64,000 bases of DNA, from positions 55,575 to 119,574 of the forward strand of contig NZ_JBFBCI010000021.1 in the NCBI RefSeq assembly GCF_040683095.1, read 5' to 3'. This DNA comes from Sphaerisporangium sp040683095. Lineage in GTDB: Bacteria > Actinomycetota > Actinomycetes > Streptosporangiales > Streptosporangiaceae. A model generated the notes under the pieces. That model was not told the origin of the DNA and searched no databases. It was given only the letters and a program-made list of their open reading frames with translations. Below are positions 1-8,266 of this stretch, in pieces; within the stretch, counting starts at the first letter, position 1; each line of letters opens with the position of its first letter. A program made the position numbers and the translations under genes.

Positions 1-257
1 GGAGCCTGCTCACCACCCAGCACGACCACCGGCAGCGGGCCCGCCAGTACGGCGTCCAGCCCTTCCTCCCAGACCCGCCGCCCGCCGAGCAGACGGACGA
101 CGACCAGCCCGGCGTCCTCCAGCAGGGCGGGAACGTCGGCGGCGGCGAGCCTCGCGGGGTTGCCCAGACGGTACGGCAGGCCGCTCGCGCGTGCGCTGAG
201 CAGGTCGGTGTCGGAGGTCGACAGCAGCAGAACAGGGAGAACTGGCAGATCGCGCAC
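1..257 (-). CDS. cobN: Cobaltochelatase large subunit CobN, N-terminal part (runs off the left edge)
   Basis: CobN is the large, ATP-dependent subunit that inserts cobalt into hydrogenobyrinic acid a,c-diamide in the late-cobalt B12 pathway. Only about 85 codons are in the window. Reading leftward from a GTG at 257, the product contains LLLSTSDTDLLSARASG and then LPYRLGNPARL, the characteristic CobN amino-terminal signature. No stop occurs before base 1, so the gene is cut by the window edge rather than broken. It is divergent from cobG, and its leader carries a cobalamin riboswitch, so B12 should repress it. Its ATPase partner is probably the fused ChlI/ChlD-like protein at 16737-18872. The identification rests on the N-terminus alone but is strong in this gene context. 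Confidence 0.85.
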   Translation of the reverse strand, partial: MRDLPVLPVLLLSTSDTDLLSARASGLPYRLGNPARLAAADVPALLEDAGLVVVRLLGGRRVWEEGLDAVLAGPLPVVVLGGEQA

Positions 258-284
258 GGCACGTCCTCACTCGGGATCCGCGCC

Positions 285-450
285 CCGGGTAGTAGGTCCA
301 CACGGCCTGGAGTCTCCTGGCTCCCGGATCGACGCTCACCCCGGCCTTCCCGCCCGTTGCCGGGCCGTGGCCTGCGGTGGGGTTGACTCCCCGGTGACAG
401 TGGCGGGACCGCGCCGGAATCACACCGGCTTCCTCCGTATTGCCGTCGCC
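285..450 (-). promoter_or_regulatory. Cobalamin riboswitch controlling cobN
   Basis: On the minus strand the leader shows the conserved pieces in order: GAAGCCGGTGTGATTCCGGC, then CCCGCCACTGT, then GGGAAGGCC, and finally a B12-box-like GAGCCAGGAGACTC close to the cobN start. This order and spacing match the AdoCbl riboswitch (Rfam cobalamin family). It lies entirely between the divergent cobN and cobG starts and is oriented toward cobN. The exact ends are estimated by eye. Confidence 0.9.
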
Positions 451-570
451 TCTATGAGACCACGCCCCCCGCCGGAATGCGACCCCGCCCACCCCGTCCA
501 CGCCGGGTGCGAGGAGCCGGCCCGGAGGACCGCGGCGGTTCACGACGGATGGCGGGTTACGATCCTCGAC

Positions 571-2034
571 ATGGCAGATGCGGAGTTCGGGGAGCGGTCC
601 CGGGCGGACGCCTGCCCCGGGGCGTTGCAGACGCATCCGGCGGCGGACGGAGCCGTCGCCCGGGTCCGGGTGCCCGGGGGGCTGCTCACCGGGGAGCGGC
701 TCGCGGAACTCGGCGCGGCCTGCGCGGCGCTCGGTTCGGGGGTCGTCGAGCTGACCTCACGGGCTAACGTGCAGGTGCGCGGGCTGGACGGGCCGGGCGC
801 GGAGCTGTTCGCCGAAAGGATGGCCGCCATCGGGCTTCTGCCGTCGGCCACGCACGAACGCGTCCGCAACATCCTGGCGTCCCCCTTGGCCGGGCTGGAC
901 GGTCGCGGGCTGATCGAGGTGGCGCCGCTGGTCCGCGAGCTGGACGAGGCCCTCGTCTCGCACCCGGCCCTGGCGGACCTGCCCGGCCGGTTCCTGTTCG
1001 CCGTGGACGACGGACGGGGCGACGTCGCGCTCCCCGCCGCAGACGTCGCCTACCTTCCCCTTCCCGCCGTGCACCTCCCCCGTCCGGCCACCGAAAGCAC
1101 ACGGCCACCCGCCGCGGACGTCCGGGGGGCGTTGCTGCTGGCCGGGCGGGACACGGGGCTGCGCGCCGCGCCCTCCGACGTCGTCCCCCTGATGATCGCA
1201 GCGGGCGAGGCGTTCCTGGCCGAACGCGCCGCCCAGGGTTCGGCCGCGTGGCGCGTCGCCGAGCTGGCCGACGGCCCCGCGAACATCACCGCCCGTGTGT
1301 CCGCACGGGCGCCGGGAGCCGGCCACATGTCCGGCCCCGGATCGGCGGACGGGCCCCCGTCACCGCCCGTCCAGGAGCAGTCCGGACGGCCGTCCGGGGG
1401 ACTCGGCGGCAGCCGGCCCGCCTCGTCCATCGGCCTGGGCGATCGGCCCGCGCCCCGGCTTGGGCCCCTCGCCCAGACCGACGGACGGGTGGCACTCGTC
1501 GTCATGCCGCCGCTCGGACGGTTGACGGCCGCGCAGGCGTCCGTGCTGGCCGAGGCGGCGCGGGCGGGCACGGGTGAGGTACGGCTCACTCCATGGCGGA
1601 GCGTGATCGTCCCGGGTATGAGGACGGAAACCGCCGAATCGTGGCTCGCGAGGCTGGGCGAGGCCGGTCTGGTCACCGACCCGGCCTCTCCGTGGACCGG
1701 GGTCACGTCCTGCACGGGACGTCCGGGCTGCGCCAAGTCCCTGGCCGACGTCCAGGCGGACGCCACCCACGCGACCGGCCGGTCCGGCACCGGGCGCGCG
1801 ACGGTTCAGGCGGCCACGGCGGACGTCAACGGCGAGACCCCGGGACGGAGGTTGCCCGTGCACTGGGCGGGGTGCGAGCGTCAGTGCGGGCGCCCCGGAG
1901 GGCCGGCCGTGCTCGTGGTCGCGACCGGGGACGGCTACCGCGTCGAATCCGGCGGCGAAAGCATGCGCCACCTGGGCATCGCGGAGACCGCGGCCGCAGT
2001 GGCGACGGCCAGGGCCGCACACCATGCCCACTGA
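571..2034 (+). CDS. cobG: Precorrin-3B synthase CobG
   Basis: CobG converts precorrin-3A to precorrin-3B by an oxygen-dependent hydroxylation and belongs to the sulfite/nitrite reductase ferredoxin-like family. The 487-residue product starts at ATG 571, where the family-like sequence begins. The upstream in-frame codons overlap the cobN leader and are not CobG-like. The N-terminal half carries the VRVPGGLLTGERLAELG and ELTSRANVQVRGL segments typical of half-domain repeats. Near the C-terminus, SCTGRPGC (C-x5-C) and GCERQC (C-x3-C) supply the four Fe-S/siroheme cysteines. A low-complexity Pro/Gly/Ser stretch of about 50 residues separates the two halves and makes it longer than many CobG proteins. 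Its presence indicates the oxygen-dependent route for this step. Confidence 0.9.
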   Translation: MADAEFGERSRADACPGALQTHPAADGAVARVRVPGGLLTGERLAELGAACAALGSGVVELTSRANVQVRGLDGPGAELFAERMAAIGLLPSATHERVRNILASPLAGLDGRGLIEVAPLVRELDEALVSHPALADLPGRFLFAVDDGRGDVALPAADVAYLPLPAVHLPRPATESTRPPAADVRGALLLAGRDTGLRAAPSDVVPLMIAAGEAFLAERAAQGSAAWRVAELADGPANITARVSARAPGAGHMSGPGSADGPPSPPVQEQSGRPSGGLGGSRPASSIGLGDRPAPRLGPLAQTDGRVALVVMPPLGRLTAAQASVLAEAARAGTGEVRLTPWRSVIVPGMRTETAESWLARLGEAGLVTDPASPWTGVTSCTGRPGCAKSLADVQADATHATGRSGTGRATVQAATADVNGETPGRRLPVHWAGCERQCGRPGGPAVLVVATGDGYRVESGGESMRHLGIAETAAAVATARAAHHAH

Positions 2035-2097
2035 GCCCACTGAGCCCACCACTGAGCCCACTGAGCCCGGTGAGCCCGGTGAGCCCGCTGAGCGCCG
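2026..2097. repeat. Short tandem repeat of a TGAGCCC(NN) unit at the cobG/cbiD convergence
   Basis: Seven copies of TGAGCCC plus two or more variable bases (AC, GG or GC) follow each other, most at 9-base spacing, with one 12-base unit. The first TGA is the cobG stop codon, and the array ends two bases before the cbiD stop. The array also puts an additional stop in frame in some registers. It is a simple-sequence repeat; no function is evident. Confidence 0.8.
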
Positions 2098-2098
2098 C

Positions 2099-3187
2099 TC
2101 ACCCCGCGCGGCCGACGATGGTGCCCGCGCGGTCGATGACGACGACGTCGACCTCGACGGGGGCGCCGCGCAGCACTCCGAGGGCGGTGGTGCGGGCTCC
2201 GGCGGCGACAAGGTCTCCGAGCGGCAGTCCCGCCTCCTGGCAGATGGTGAGCGCCTGGAGGGCGGTGTTCGCGCGCAGGACGCGTGCGGCGAGGTCCTCG
2301 TCCCCGCCCGCGTCGCGCACCATCGCGGCGAGGGCGTCCGTACTGACCTGGGAGCGGCCCGAGTGCAGGTCGAGATGCCCGTCGGCGAGCTTGGACAGCT
2401 TGCCGATGCCGCCGGCCACCGTAAGCCGGGGCACGGGATGCCGCCGCAGGTACTTCAGGACGGCCCCGGCGAAGTCGCCCATGTCGAGCAGCGCGTCCTC
2501 CGGCAGGCCGTACAGCTCGGTCGCGACCTTCTCCGACGTGCTGCCGGTGCAGGCGGCGACGTGGACGTGCCCGGCGGCGCGGGCGACGTCGATGCCGCGC
2601 CGGATGCTGTCGATCCACGCCGAGCAGGAGTACGGCACCACGATGCCGGTCGTGCCGAGGATGGACAGGCCGCCCAGGATGCCCAGCCGGGGGTTCCAGG
2701 TACGCCGCGCGAGCTCTTCACCGTTCTCGACCGATATCTCCACGACCACGTCGCCCTCATCGCGGTACGCGGCGGCGACCCGGGCGACGTGGTCGCGGAT
2801 CATCTGACGGGGGACCGGGTTGATGGCCGGTTCTCCCACGGCCAGCGGCAGCCCCGGTTTGGTGACCGTGCCGACGCCCGGTCCGGCGCGGAACGTCACC
2901 CCCGTCCCCGGTGCTCCGTGCCGTACGGTCGCGGTGACCAGCGCGCCGTGGGTGACGTCCGGGTCGTCGCCCGCGTCCTTGACCACCCCGGCCCGCGCCC
3001 GGTCCGCGCCCGGCGGGCCCTCCACCAGTTCCTCGACGGCGAGCGCGAACGCCGGCCGCTGCCCCCGGGGCAGGAAGATCTCCACCGGGTCGGGGAAGGA
3101 GCCGGTGAGCAGCGCGGTGTAGGCGGCCGTGGTGGCCGCCGTGGCGCACGCGCCGGTCGTCCACCCGTACCGCAGCCCTGTGGTCAT
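2099..3187 (-). CDS. cbiD: Cobalt-precorrin-5B (C1)-methyltransferase CbiD
   Basis: CbiD methylates C-1 of (cobalt-)precorrin-5B using SAM. The 362-residue product starts at ATG 3187 with TTGLRYGWTTGACATAA, the classical CbiD N-terminus. It continues with VTKPGLPLAVGEPAINPVPR, NPRLGILGGLSILGTTGIV and SYSCSAWIDSIRRG-like segments of the family. Length is normal for CbiD. The gene converges on cobG and diverges from cobK, with 35 bases between the cbiD and cobK starts. CbiD is the anaerobic-route counterpart of CobF. I see no cobF in the window, so CbiD probably does the C1 methylation here alongside the aerobic-type CobG. Confidence 0.92.
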   Translation of the reverse strand: MTTGLRYGWTTGACATAATTAAYTALLTGSFPDPVEIFLPRGQRPAFALAVEELVEGPPGADRARAGVVKDAGDDPDVTHGALVTATVRHGAPGTGVTFRAGPGVGTVTKPGLPLAVGEPAINPVPRQMIRDHVARVAAAYRDEGDVVVEISVENGEELARRTWNPRLGILGGLSILGTTGIVVPYSCSAWIDSIRRGIDVARAAGHVHVAACTGSTSEKVATELYGLPEDALLDMGDFAGAVLKYLRRHPVPRLTVAGGIGKLSKLADGHLDLHSGRSQVSTDALAAMVRDAGGDEDLAARVLRANTALQALTICQEAGLPLGDLVAAGARTTALGVLRGAPVEVDVVVIDRAGTIVGRAG

Positions 3188-3222
3188 GGGCCAAGGATGT
3201 ACCACGTGAAAGGAAGCGGCAG

Positions 3223-3981
3223 ATGAGGGGCGGCGTCCTGGTACTCGGCGGCACCGGGGAGGCGCGGCGGCTCGCGTCCGAGCTGGTCCGTGACCCGGGC
3301 GTCCGCGTGGTGTCGTCGCTGGCGGGACGGGTGACCGACCCCCGTCTGCCCGAGGGCGAGGTGCGGGTCGGCGGGTTCGGCGGCCCGGACCGGATGGCGG
3401 CATGGCTGCGCGAGCACGGGATCCGCGCGGTGATCGACGCCACGCACCCCTTCGCCGAGCGCATCACCGCCTCGGCCGTCCGCGCGACGGCGGAGGCGAG
3501 GGTTCCGCTGCTGGTGCTCCGGCGCCCGGGGTGGCGGCAGGACGCCGGGGACGACTGGCGCTGGGTGGCGTCCCTGGACGAGGCCGCCGCCGTCCTGCCC
3601 GCGCTCGGGCGCAGGGTCTTCCTCACGACCGGCCGCCAGGGGCTCGCCGCGTTCGCCGGCGCGGACGGCCTGTGGTTCCTGATCCGTACGGTCGACCCGC
3701 CGGAACCGCCGATGCCCGCCCACCACCACCTCGTGCTCGACCGGGGTCCGTACACGGTGGACGGCGAGCGGGCGCTCATGCGCGAGCACCGCGTCGACGT
3801 GCTGGTCACCAAGGACAGCGGCGGGACGATGACACGGGCGAAGCTCACGGCCGCGCGCGACCTCGCCCTGCCCGTGGTGGTCGTACGCCGCCCACCCCTC
3901 CCCGAGACCGCCGCCCTGGACACCGTGGACACCGTGGAGGCCGCACTGACCTGGCTACGCGCCCTACCGGGAACCCCCTGA
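3223..3981 (+). CDS. cobK: Precorrin-6A reductase CobK
   Basis: CobK reduces precorrin-6A to precorrin-6B with NADPH. The 252-residue protein begins with VLVLGGTGEARRLA, the nucleotide-binding GGTGEAR motif of CobK/CbiJ. It then has VIDATHPFAERITASA and LVTKDSGGTMTRAKL, both family hallmarks. An AAAGGAAG ribosome-binding site precedes ATG 3223 at usable spacing. Length is typical. The start is only 35 bases from that of cbiD on the opposite strand, so the two share one promoter region. Confidence 0.92.
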   Translation: MRGGVLVLGGTGEARRLASELVRDPGVRVVSSLAGRVTDPRLPEGEVRVGGFGGPDRMAAWLREHGIRAVIDATHPFAERITASAVRATAEARVPLLVLRRPGWRQDAGDDWRWVASLDEAAAVLPALGRRVFLTTGRQGLAAFAGADGLWFLIRTVDPPEPPMPAHHHLVLDRGPYTVDGERALMREHRVDVLVTKDSGGTMTRAKLTAARDLALPVVVVRRPPLPETAALDTVDTVEAALTWLRALPGTP

Positions 3982-4029
3982 ACCACCGCGGAGCACCGGG
4001 CACGCGCCGATCCGCCGCAGCGGAATGCA

Positions 4030-4593
4030 CTAGCCGGCGAGCAGGCGGCGGACGGAGTCGGCGACGACGTCCTCGCGCCGGACGCCCTCCATGTCGACGG
4101 CGGCGCCGAACTCGGGGTTGACCGCCGTCCACACGGCCGCGAGCTGCAGCACCAAGGTGAGCAGGACCCCGGGCGGGTAGTGCCGGGGCAGCACGCCCTC
4201 GTCCTGGGCGCGCGCGATGGCGTCGACCTTGTCGCGGACGCTCTTCACGGCGAGCGGCACGGGCGCGTCGGCGGCGCGTTCCAGGCGCTGCCAGGTCGCC
4301 AGCCGCATGACCTGCGGGTGCTCCTCGTAGCGGCGGGCCAGCCTGGCCGCGTACCCGGGCAGGTCGTGGACGTCGATCGGGGTGTCGGCCACCGTGTCGC
4401 GCACGATGGTCTCGAAGGCGGCGTCGAAGAGCTGATCTTTGCTGCCGAAGTAGTGGTAGATCTGCGCCTTGTTCGAGCCGGCCGCCTCGGCGATGCGGTC
4501 GACGCGTGCCCCGGCGATGCCGAACTCGGCGAACTCCCGCAGAGCGGCGTCCAGCAGGCGGCGTCGTGTGGCTTCGGCATCTCTCGGCGGCAT
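4030..4593 (-). CDS. TetR-family transcriptional regulator
   Basis: This is a 187-residue TetR repressor. Residues about 8-55 form the DNA-binding domain, with RRRLLDAALREFAEFG followed by the HTH around RVDRIAEAAGSNKAQIYHYF. The rest is an all-helical ligand-binding domain. The gene is divergent from the alpha/beta hydrolase at 4714, and the shared 120-base region contains a perfect inverted repeat (4650-4671), the usual layout for a self- and neighbour-regulating TetR protein. The inducer cannot be told from sequence. It probably controls the hydrolase and perhaps the SDR fusion beyond it (inference). Confidence 0.88.
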   Translation of the reverse strand: MPPRDAEATRRRLLDAALREFAEFGIAGARVDRIAEAAGSNKAQIYHYFGSKDQLFDAAFETIVRDTVADTPIDVHDLPGYAARLARRYEEHPQVMRLATWQRLERAADAPVPLAVKSVRDKVDAIARAQDEGVLPRHYPPGVLLTLVLQLAAVWTAVNPEFGAAVDMEGVRREDVVADSVRRLLAG

Positions 4594-4649
4594 GCCCCCA
4601 GATTAGCCTCCTAACCATTTAGTTGACAACTCCGCGAGGGGTGGCCTAG

Positions 4650-4671
4650 CTTCTAACCAACCGGTTAGAAG
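4650..4671. promoter_or_regulatory. Operator-like perfect inverted repeat
   Basis: CTTCTAACC and GGTTAGAAG form two perfect 9-base arms around a 4-base spacer AACC. The site is in the intergenic region between the divergent TetR gene and the hydrolase, about 42 bases before the hydrolase ATG. A second, weaker CTAACC half-site lies about 40 bases nearer the TetR start (around 4608). The position and symmetry fit a TetR operator. Confidence 0.7.
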
Positions 4672-4713
4672 ACAGCTCGACCGGCAGACGCCCGTAGACG
4701 AAAGAGGCCCCCC

Positions 4714-5652
4714 ATGCTCGGCACCGACCCCGCCATCCACTGGCGCGACGCGCTGTCCGCCAGGCTGATGCAGGCGATGTTCCCCGCCATGTTCCGCCTG
4801 CAGTACTCCTCGCCGGACGTCCAGTTCGCGACGAAGAAGATCGCCAAGCCGTCGCGCATCACGATCCCGACCCGGCACGGGAAGGTGCGGGCGCTGCTCT
4901 ACGCGCCCACCCCCGAGGACGTCACGGCGGCCCTCGCCTCGGGCAGGCGGCCCCCGGTGCACCTCATCACCCACGGCGGCGCCTTCATCATCCGCGTGCC
5001 CCGCCAGGAGGACAACATCGCCCGCTACCTCGCCTCCGAGATCGGCTGCCACGTCGTGATCCCCGACTACGACACCGCCCCCAAGGTCCGCTTCCCGGTC
5101 TCCGAGCAGCAGACCTACGACGTCTTCCGCTGGATCCACGAGAACGGCCACGTCCACGGCTGGGACGGCGAGCGCGTCTCGGTGGGCGGCCCGAGCGCCG
5201 GAGGCAAGTTCGCGCTGAACGTCGCACAGCAGGCCATCGACGACGGCGGCTACCGGCCGGTGGCGGTGTCGTCCGAGTTCGGGGCCGCCGACCTCGTGCG
5301 GGACGACTCGCTGCGCACGTCCGCGAAGCCGAACCCGGTGGTGCCGCCCGCCATGATGGGCCTGGTACGCCGCACGTACTTCAAGGGCGTCGACCCGAGC
5401 GACCCCCTCGCCTCCCCGGCCCGTTACGCCCGGCTGGCCGAGCTCCCCCCGACCCTGATCATGACCGCCGAGTACGACACCCTGCGCCACGAGATGAACG
5501 ACCTGGCCGCCGACCTCGCGTCCAAGGGCGTGGCGGTCACCCATCGCGAGTTCGCCGGCGTCGACCACGGCTTCACCCACACCAAGCCGGTGGAAGTGGC
5601 GCGCGAGGCGATCACCCTGCTCGGCGAGCACCTCCAGAAGGCCTACGCCTGA
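4714..5652 (+). CDS. Alpha/beta hydrolase (hormone-sensitive-lipase-like esterase)
   Basis: This 312-residue carboxylesterase-type hydrolase carries the oxyanion-hole motif HGGAF at residues 87-91. The nucleophile elbow GPSAGG has Ser161, the acid is Asp255 in AEYD, and the catalytic His285 is in DHGF, so the whole triad is present. The HGGAF and GxSxG arrangement places it in the HSL/BD-FAE group, which hydrolyses short acyl esters. There is no signal peptide, so it is probably cytoplasmic. It is divergent from a TetR gene with an operator-like palindrome between them, which suggests substrate-inducible expression. The natural substrate is unknown. Confidence 0.88.
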   Translation: MLGTDPAIHWRDALSARLMQAMFPAMFRLQYSSPDVQFATKKIAKPSRITIPTRHGKVRALLYAPTPEDVTAALASGRRPPVHLITHGGAFIIRVPRQEDNIARYLASEIGCHVVIPDYDTAPKVRFPVSEQQTYDVFRWIHENGHVHGWDGERVSVGGPSAGGKFALNVAQQAIDDGGYRPVAVSSEFGAADLVRDDSLRTSAKPNPVVPPAMMGLVRRTYFKGVDPSDPLASPARYARLAELPPTLIMTAEYDTLRHEMNDLAADLASKGVAVTHREFAGVDHGFTHTKPVEVAREAITLLGEHLQKAYA

Positions 5653-5654
5653 GC

Positions 5655-5765
5655 CCGCTCACCCTTGACCGTCTTCCCTGGTCTCTCCAGAGTCCCTCAG
5701 TCTCCCTCAGTCTCCCCCGCTCTCCCTTGGTCTCCCCTGGACAGCCGTGGTTTCCCCCGCCCTCT
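5655..5765. repeat. Pyrimidine-rich degenerate repeat (GTCTCCC/CAGTCTCC)
   Basis: The gap between the hydrolase and the SDR fusion contains about six imperfect copies of CAGTCTCCCT/GGTCTCCC on the plus strand. The tract has very few purines. It is not coding in a conserved way: the in-frame translation is Ser/Pro-rich and unrelated to the SDR. It could be an untranslated leader; no terminator hairpin was seen. Confidence 0.5.
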
Positions 5766-5796
5766 GTTGAACTGCACTCGAAAGGTGAACACTGAA

Positions 5797-7086
5797 ATGT
5801 CGGACAAAGTTTGGTTCGTTACCGGCAGCTCCCGCGGCCTCGGACGGGAGATCGTCCTGGCCGCTCTTGACCAGGGCGACCGCGTCGTGGCCACCGCCCG
5901 CCGCCCTGAGCAACTCGCCGACCTGACCGCGACCCATGCGGGCAAGCTGCTCGCCCTCCCCCTCGACGTCACCGACCCTGGCGCGGTCGACGCCGCCGTC
6001 GAAGCGGCAGTGCGGGAGTTCGGCCGGCTGGACGTGGTGGTGAACAACGCCGGGTACGCCGACCTCGTGTCGGTCGAGGACTCCACGCCGGAGGGGTTCC
6101 GCGCGCAGGTGGAGACGAACCTGTTCGGCGTCGTCCACGTCAGCAAGGCCGTCGTGCCGATCCTGCGCCGGCAGGGCGGCGGTCACATCATCACGGTGTC
6201 GTCCGTCGGCGGGCGCGTCGCGACCCCGGGGCTGGCCGCGTACCAGGCGGCGAAGTGGGGCGTCAACGGGTTCACCGAGGTACTGGCCACCGAGGTCGGC
6301 CCGCTCGGCGTCAAGGTGACGACGATCGAGCCCGGCGGCATGCGCACGGACTGGGCGGGCTCCTCGATGACGGTCCCCACCCCCTCGGCTCCGTACGCGG
6401 GTACGGTCGGCATGCTGGCGAGCCTGTTCACCGGTGCCGCCGACGCCGCGCTCGGCGACCCGCGCAAGGTCGCCCACGTCGTGACCCTGCTCGCCGCGAT
6501 GGACGAGCCGCCGACCCGGCTGCTGCTCGGCTCCGACGCCCTGACCGGGGCCCGCGCCGCCGCCAATGCGCTCGCCGAGCGCGACGCCGCCTGGGAGGGG
6601 CTCAGCCGCTCGACCGACCGGGACGACGCCACGCCCGAGCAGCGCGACCCCCTCGGCCAGGCGTCCGGCGACCCCGTGACGGTCGTCCGGCGGTTCCTGG
6701 ACGAGGTCGTCAACGGGGGCGATCTGGCCGCGATCGACGAGTTGTGGAGCGAGGACCTGCGGTGGCACGGCGGCAGCTTGGGCGAGGTCACCGGGCTGAG
6801 CGCCTTCAAGGAGCACCTGGCCGCCAGTGCCGCCGGCGCCTTCACGGCCATGCGCCTGCGCGTGGACGAGATCATCGCCGTGGGCGACAAGGTGGTCGTG
6901 CGGTTCACCAACAGCGGCACCCACACCGGGACGTTCATGGGCGCACCGGCCACCGGCAGGCACGCGCAGTGGCTCGGCATCGGCATCTACACCGTCACGA
7001 CCGGGAAGATCAGCGAGGCGTGGTTCGGCGAGGACGCCCTCGGCATGCTCCTCCAACTCGGCGCGGTATCCCTGCCCAGCAGGTGA
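5797..7086 (+). CDS. SDR-family oxidoreductase fused to a SnoaL-like (ester cyclase) domain
   Basis: The 429-residue product has two domains. Residues 1 to about 270 are a classical short-chain dehydrogenase: TGSSRGLG cofactor motif (9-16), NNAG (83-86), catalytic Ser135/136, and Tyr149 with Lys153 in YQAAK. After a polar linker, residues about 295-425 form a SnoaL/NTF2-like fold, with VVRRFLDEVVNGGDLAAIDE, a WHGG segment and an AWFGEDALGMLLQLGAV ending as in SnoaL-like ester cyclases. Stand-alone SDRs stop near residue 275, so this is a fusion. ATG 5797 is preferred because the SDR homology starts there and GAAAGG lies 11 bases upstream; GTG 5785 is possible. It follows the hydrolase on the same strand. 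Short copies of its 3' end lie at 8542-8574 and 10028-10076. Confidence 0.85.
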   Translation: MSDKVWFVTGSSRGLGREIVLAALDQGDRVVATARRPEQLADLTATHAGKLLALPLDVTDPGAVDAAVEAAVREFGRLDVVVNNAGYADLVSVEDSTPEGFRAQVETNLFGVVHVSKAVVPILRRQGGGHIITVSSVGGRVATPGLAAYQAAKWGVNGFTEVLATEVGPLGVKVTTIEPGGMRTDWAGSSMTVPTPSAPYAGTVGMLASLFTGAADAALGDPRKVAHVVTLLAAMDEPPTRLLLGSDALTGARAAANALAERDAAWEGLSRSTDRDDATPEQRDPLGQASGDPVTVVRRFLDEVVNGGDLAAIDELWSEDLRWHGGSLGEVTGLSAFKEHLAASAAGAFTAMRLRVDEIIAVGDKVVVRFTNSGTHTGTFMGAPATGRHAQWLGIGIYTVTTGKISEAWFGEDALGMLLQLGAVSLPSR

Positions 7087-7100
7087 ACCCGGCCTCGACC

Positions 7101-7214
7101 TCAGCCCGTGCCCCGCAGAAAGGCCAGGTCCTCCTCTCCCCCCGCGTCCAGTACGGGACCGTGGCCGGCGGCGCGGGCCCGCAGCGGGACGCCGTTGCCG
7201 TCGATCAGTGCCAT
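7101..7214 (-). CDS. Possible 37-residue peptide or gene remnant
   Basis: A minus-strand reading frame from ATG 7214 gives MALIDGNGVPLRARAAGHGP followed by a short acidic tail. It sits between the convergent 3' ends of the SDR fusion and the winged-helix regulator. It is not recognised. It could be the 5' stub of a lost gene, because the first 15 residues look like an ordinary enzyme N-terminus. No clear ribosome-binding site was identified. Confidence 0.2.
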   Translation of the reverse strand: MALIDGNGVPLRARAAGHGPVLDAGGEEDLAFLRGTG

Positions 7215-7219
7215 ACCCC

Positions 7220-8266
7220 TCAAAAGACCTTTACGCGGGAACGCAAGGGGGTGCTCAGGCCCGGGGCCTTGGCGCCGTCGAGGAGTTTCCGGCCCAGCGG
7301 GGTGAGGTCGTGCAGGACGGCGGGTCCGTGGCGGGTGCTGGTGATCAGCCCCGCCTGCCGGAGGGTCTTGGTATGGCGGCTCATCGACGCGAGCGAGGTG
7401 TGCAGTTTCGTGGCGAGCTGTGTGGTGGAGGCGCTGTGCGCCAGTGCGGCGAGCACGGCGGCGCGGGTCGTGCCCATGAGGTCGGCCAGCGATTCCCCCG
7501 GGTCGACGCAGGTGATCGTCTCCCAGCGGTGTTCCTGCGCGATCGGGTAGACCAGGACCGGTGGCAGGTCCTGGTCGGCGAGCGACACGGGCGACCCGCA
7601 GCAGAAGAACGACGGCACGAGCCGCAGGCCCCGGCCCTGTAGGTACAGGTCCCGCTCGACGGCGTAGCGCACCTCCAGCACCGGCCGGCGCCAGCGCATC
7701 AACGGCTCGAAGCCGCGGAACAGCGCCTCGACGCCACCGGCGAGCAGCGCGCCGACCCGCACCGCGACGTCGGCCTCGACGCTCGCGCGGATCAGGTCGT
7801 CGTGGGCACCTACCGCGGCGTGGTGGTACTCGCCCAGCGCGGTCGCCAGGCAGGCCGGCGTGCCGCTCCGCGAGTCGGTGAGACCGGCGAGCCGGCTCGG
7901 GGTGGCCCGGCCGCGGCGCCGGTTGGTCTGGTGCAGCAGATCCAGCTCGTGCCGCAGCCGTCGCCGGCTCGTGGCACGCACGGCGTCGAGGCCTGCGTCG
8001 AGCCCGGCCGCCGACTCGGCGGGGGTGAGGAAGTCGGGGAAGTAGGGGCCGAGCGGGGCGAGGTCGGCGAGGAGCGTCGCGGCGGGCCGCATCATGGCCA
8101 GCAGGTCGGGGCGGCTACGGAGCCGCGCCGTCCACGGCTGGAGGTAGACCGGTTTGTCGGCGTCGCCCAGCCGGAAGTGGCTCAGCAGGACTTCCCACAG
8201 CGGGTCGACGACGGTGGTCAGGCGGGTTCGCGCGATGTCCTCGGCGGTGAAGTGTATTCGCAGCAT
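7220..8266 (-). CDS. Winged-helix (ArsR-like) regulator with an N-terminal DUF5937-type domain
   Basis: The 348-residue product starts at ATG 8266 with LRIHFTAEDIARTRL, the N-terminus of a large actinobacterial family annotated as DUF5937 or winged-helix proteins. The C-terminal 90 residues contain a typical ArsR wHTH: LGTTRAAVLAAL, then TQLATKLHTSLASMSRHTKTL as recognition helix, then LITSTRHGPAVLHDLTPLG as wing. It is probably a cytoplasmic transcription factor. It has no metal-binding cysteine motif in the HTH, and the single CC pair (SFFCCGS) is in the middle domain. No operator was identified. Stand-alone gene, convergent with the SDR fusion. Confidence 0.75.
   Translation of the reverse strand: MLRIHFTAEDIARTRLTTVVDPLWEVLLSHFRLGDADKPVYLQPWTARLRSRPDLLAMMRPAATLLADLAPLGPYFPDFLTPAESAAGLDAGLDAVRATSRRRLRHELDLLHQTNRRRGRATPSRLAGLTDSRSGTPACLATALGEYHHAAVGAHDDLIRASVEADVAVRVGALLAGGVEALFRGFEPLMRWRRPVLEVRYAVERDLYLQGRGLRLVPSFFCCGSPVSLADQDLPPVLVYPIAQEHRWETITCVDPGESLADLMGTTRAAVLAALAHSASTTQLATKLHTSLASMSRHTKTLRQAGLITSTRHGPAVLHDLTPLGRKLLDGAKAPGLSTPLRSRVKVF

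Noticed and set aside
10..636. Long minus-strand reading frame covering the cobN leader
   Set aside because: It overlaps the cobalamin riboswitch and cobN in another frame, is Arg/Gly/Pro-rich and has no family features; it is a high-GC shadow.
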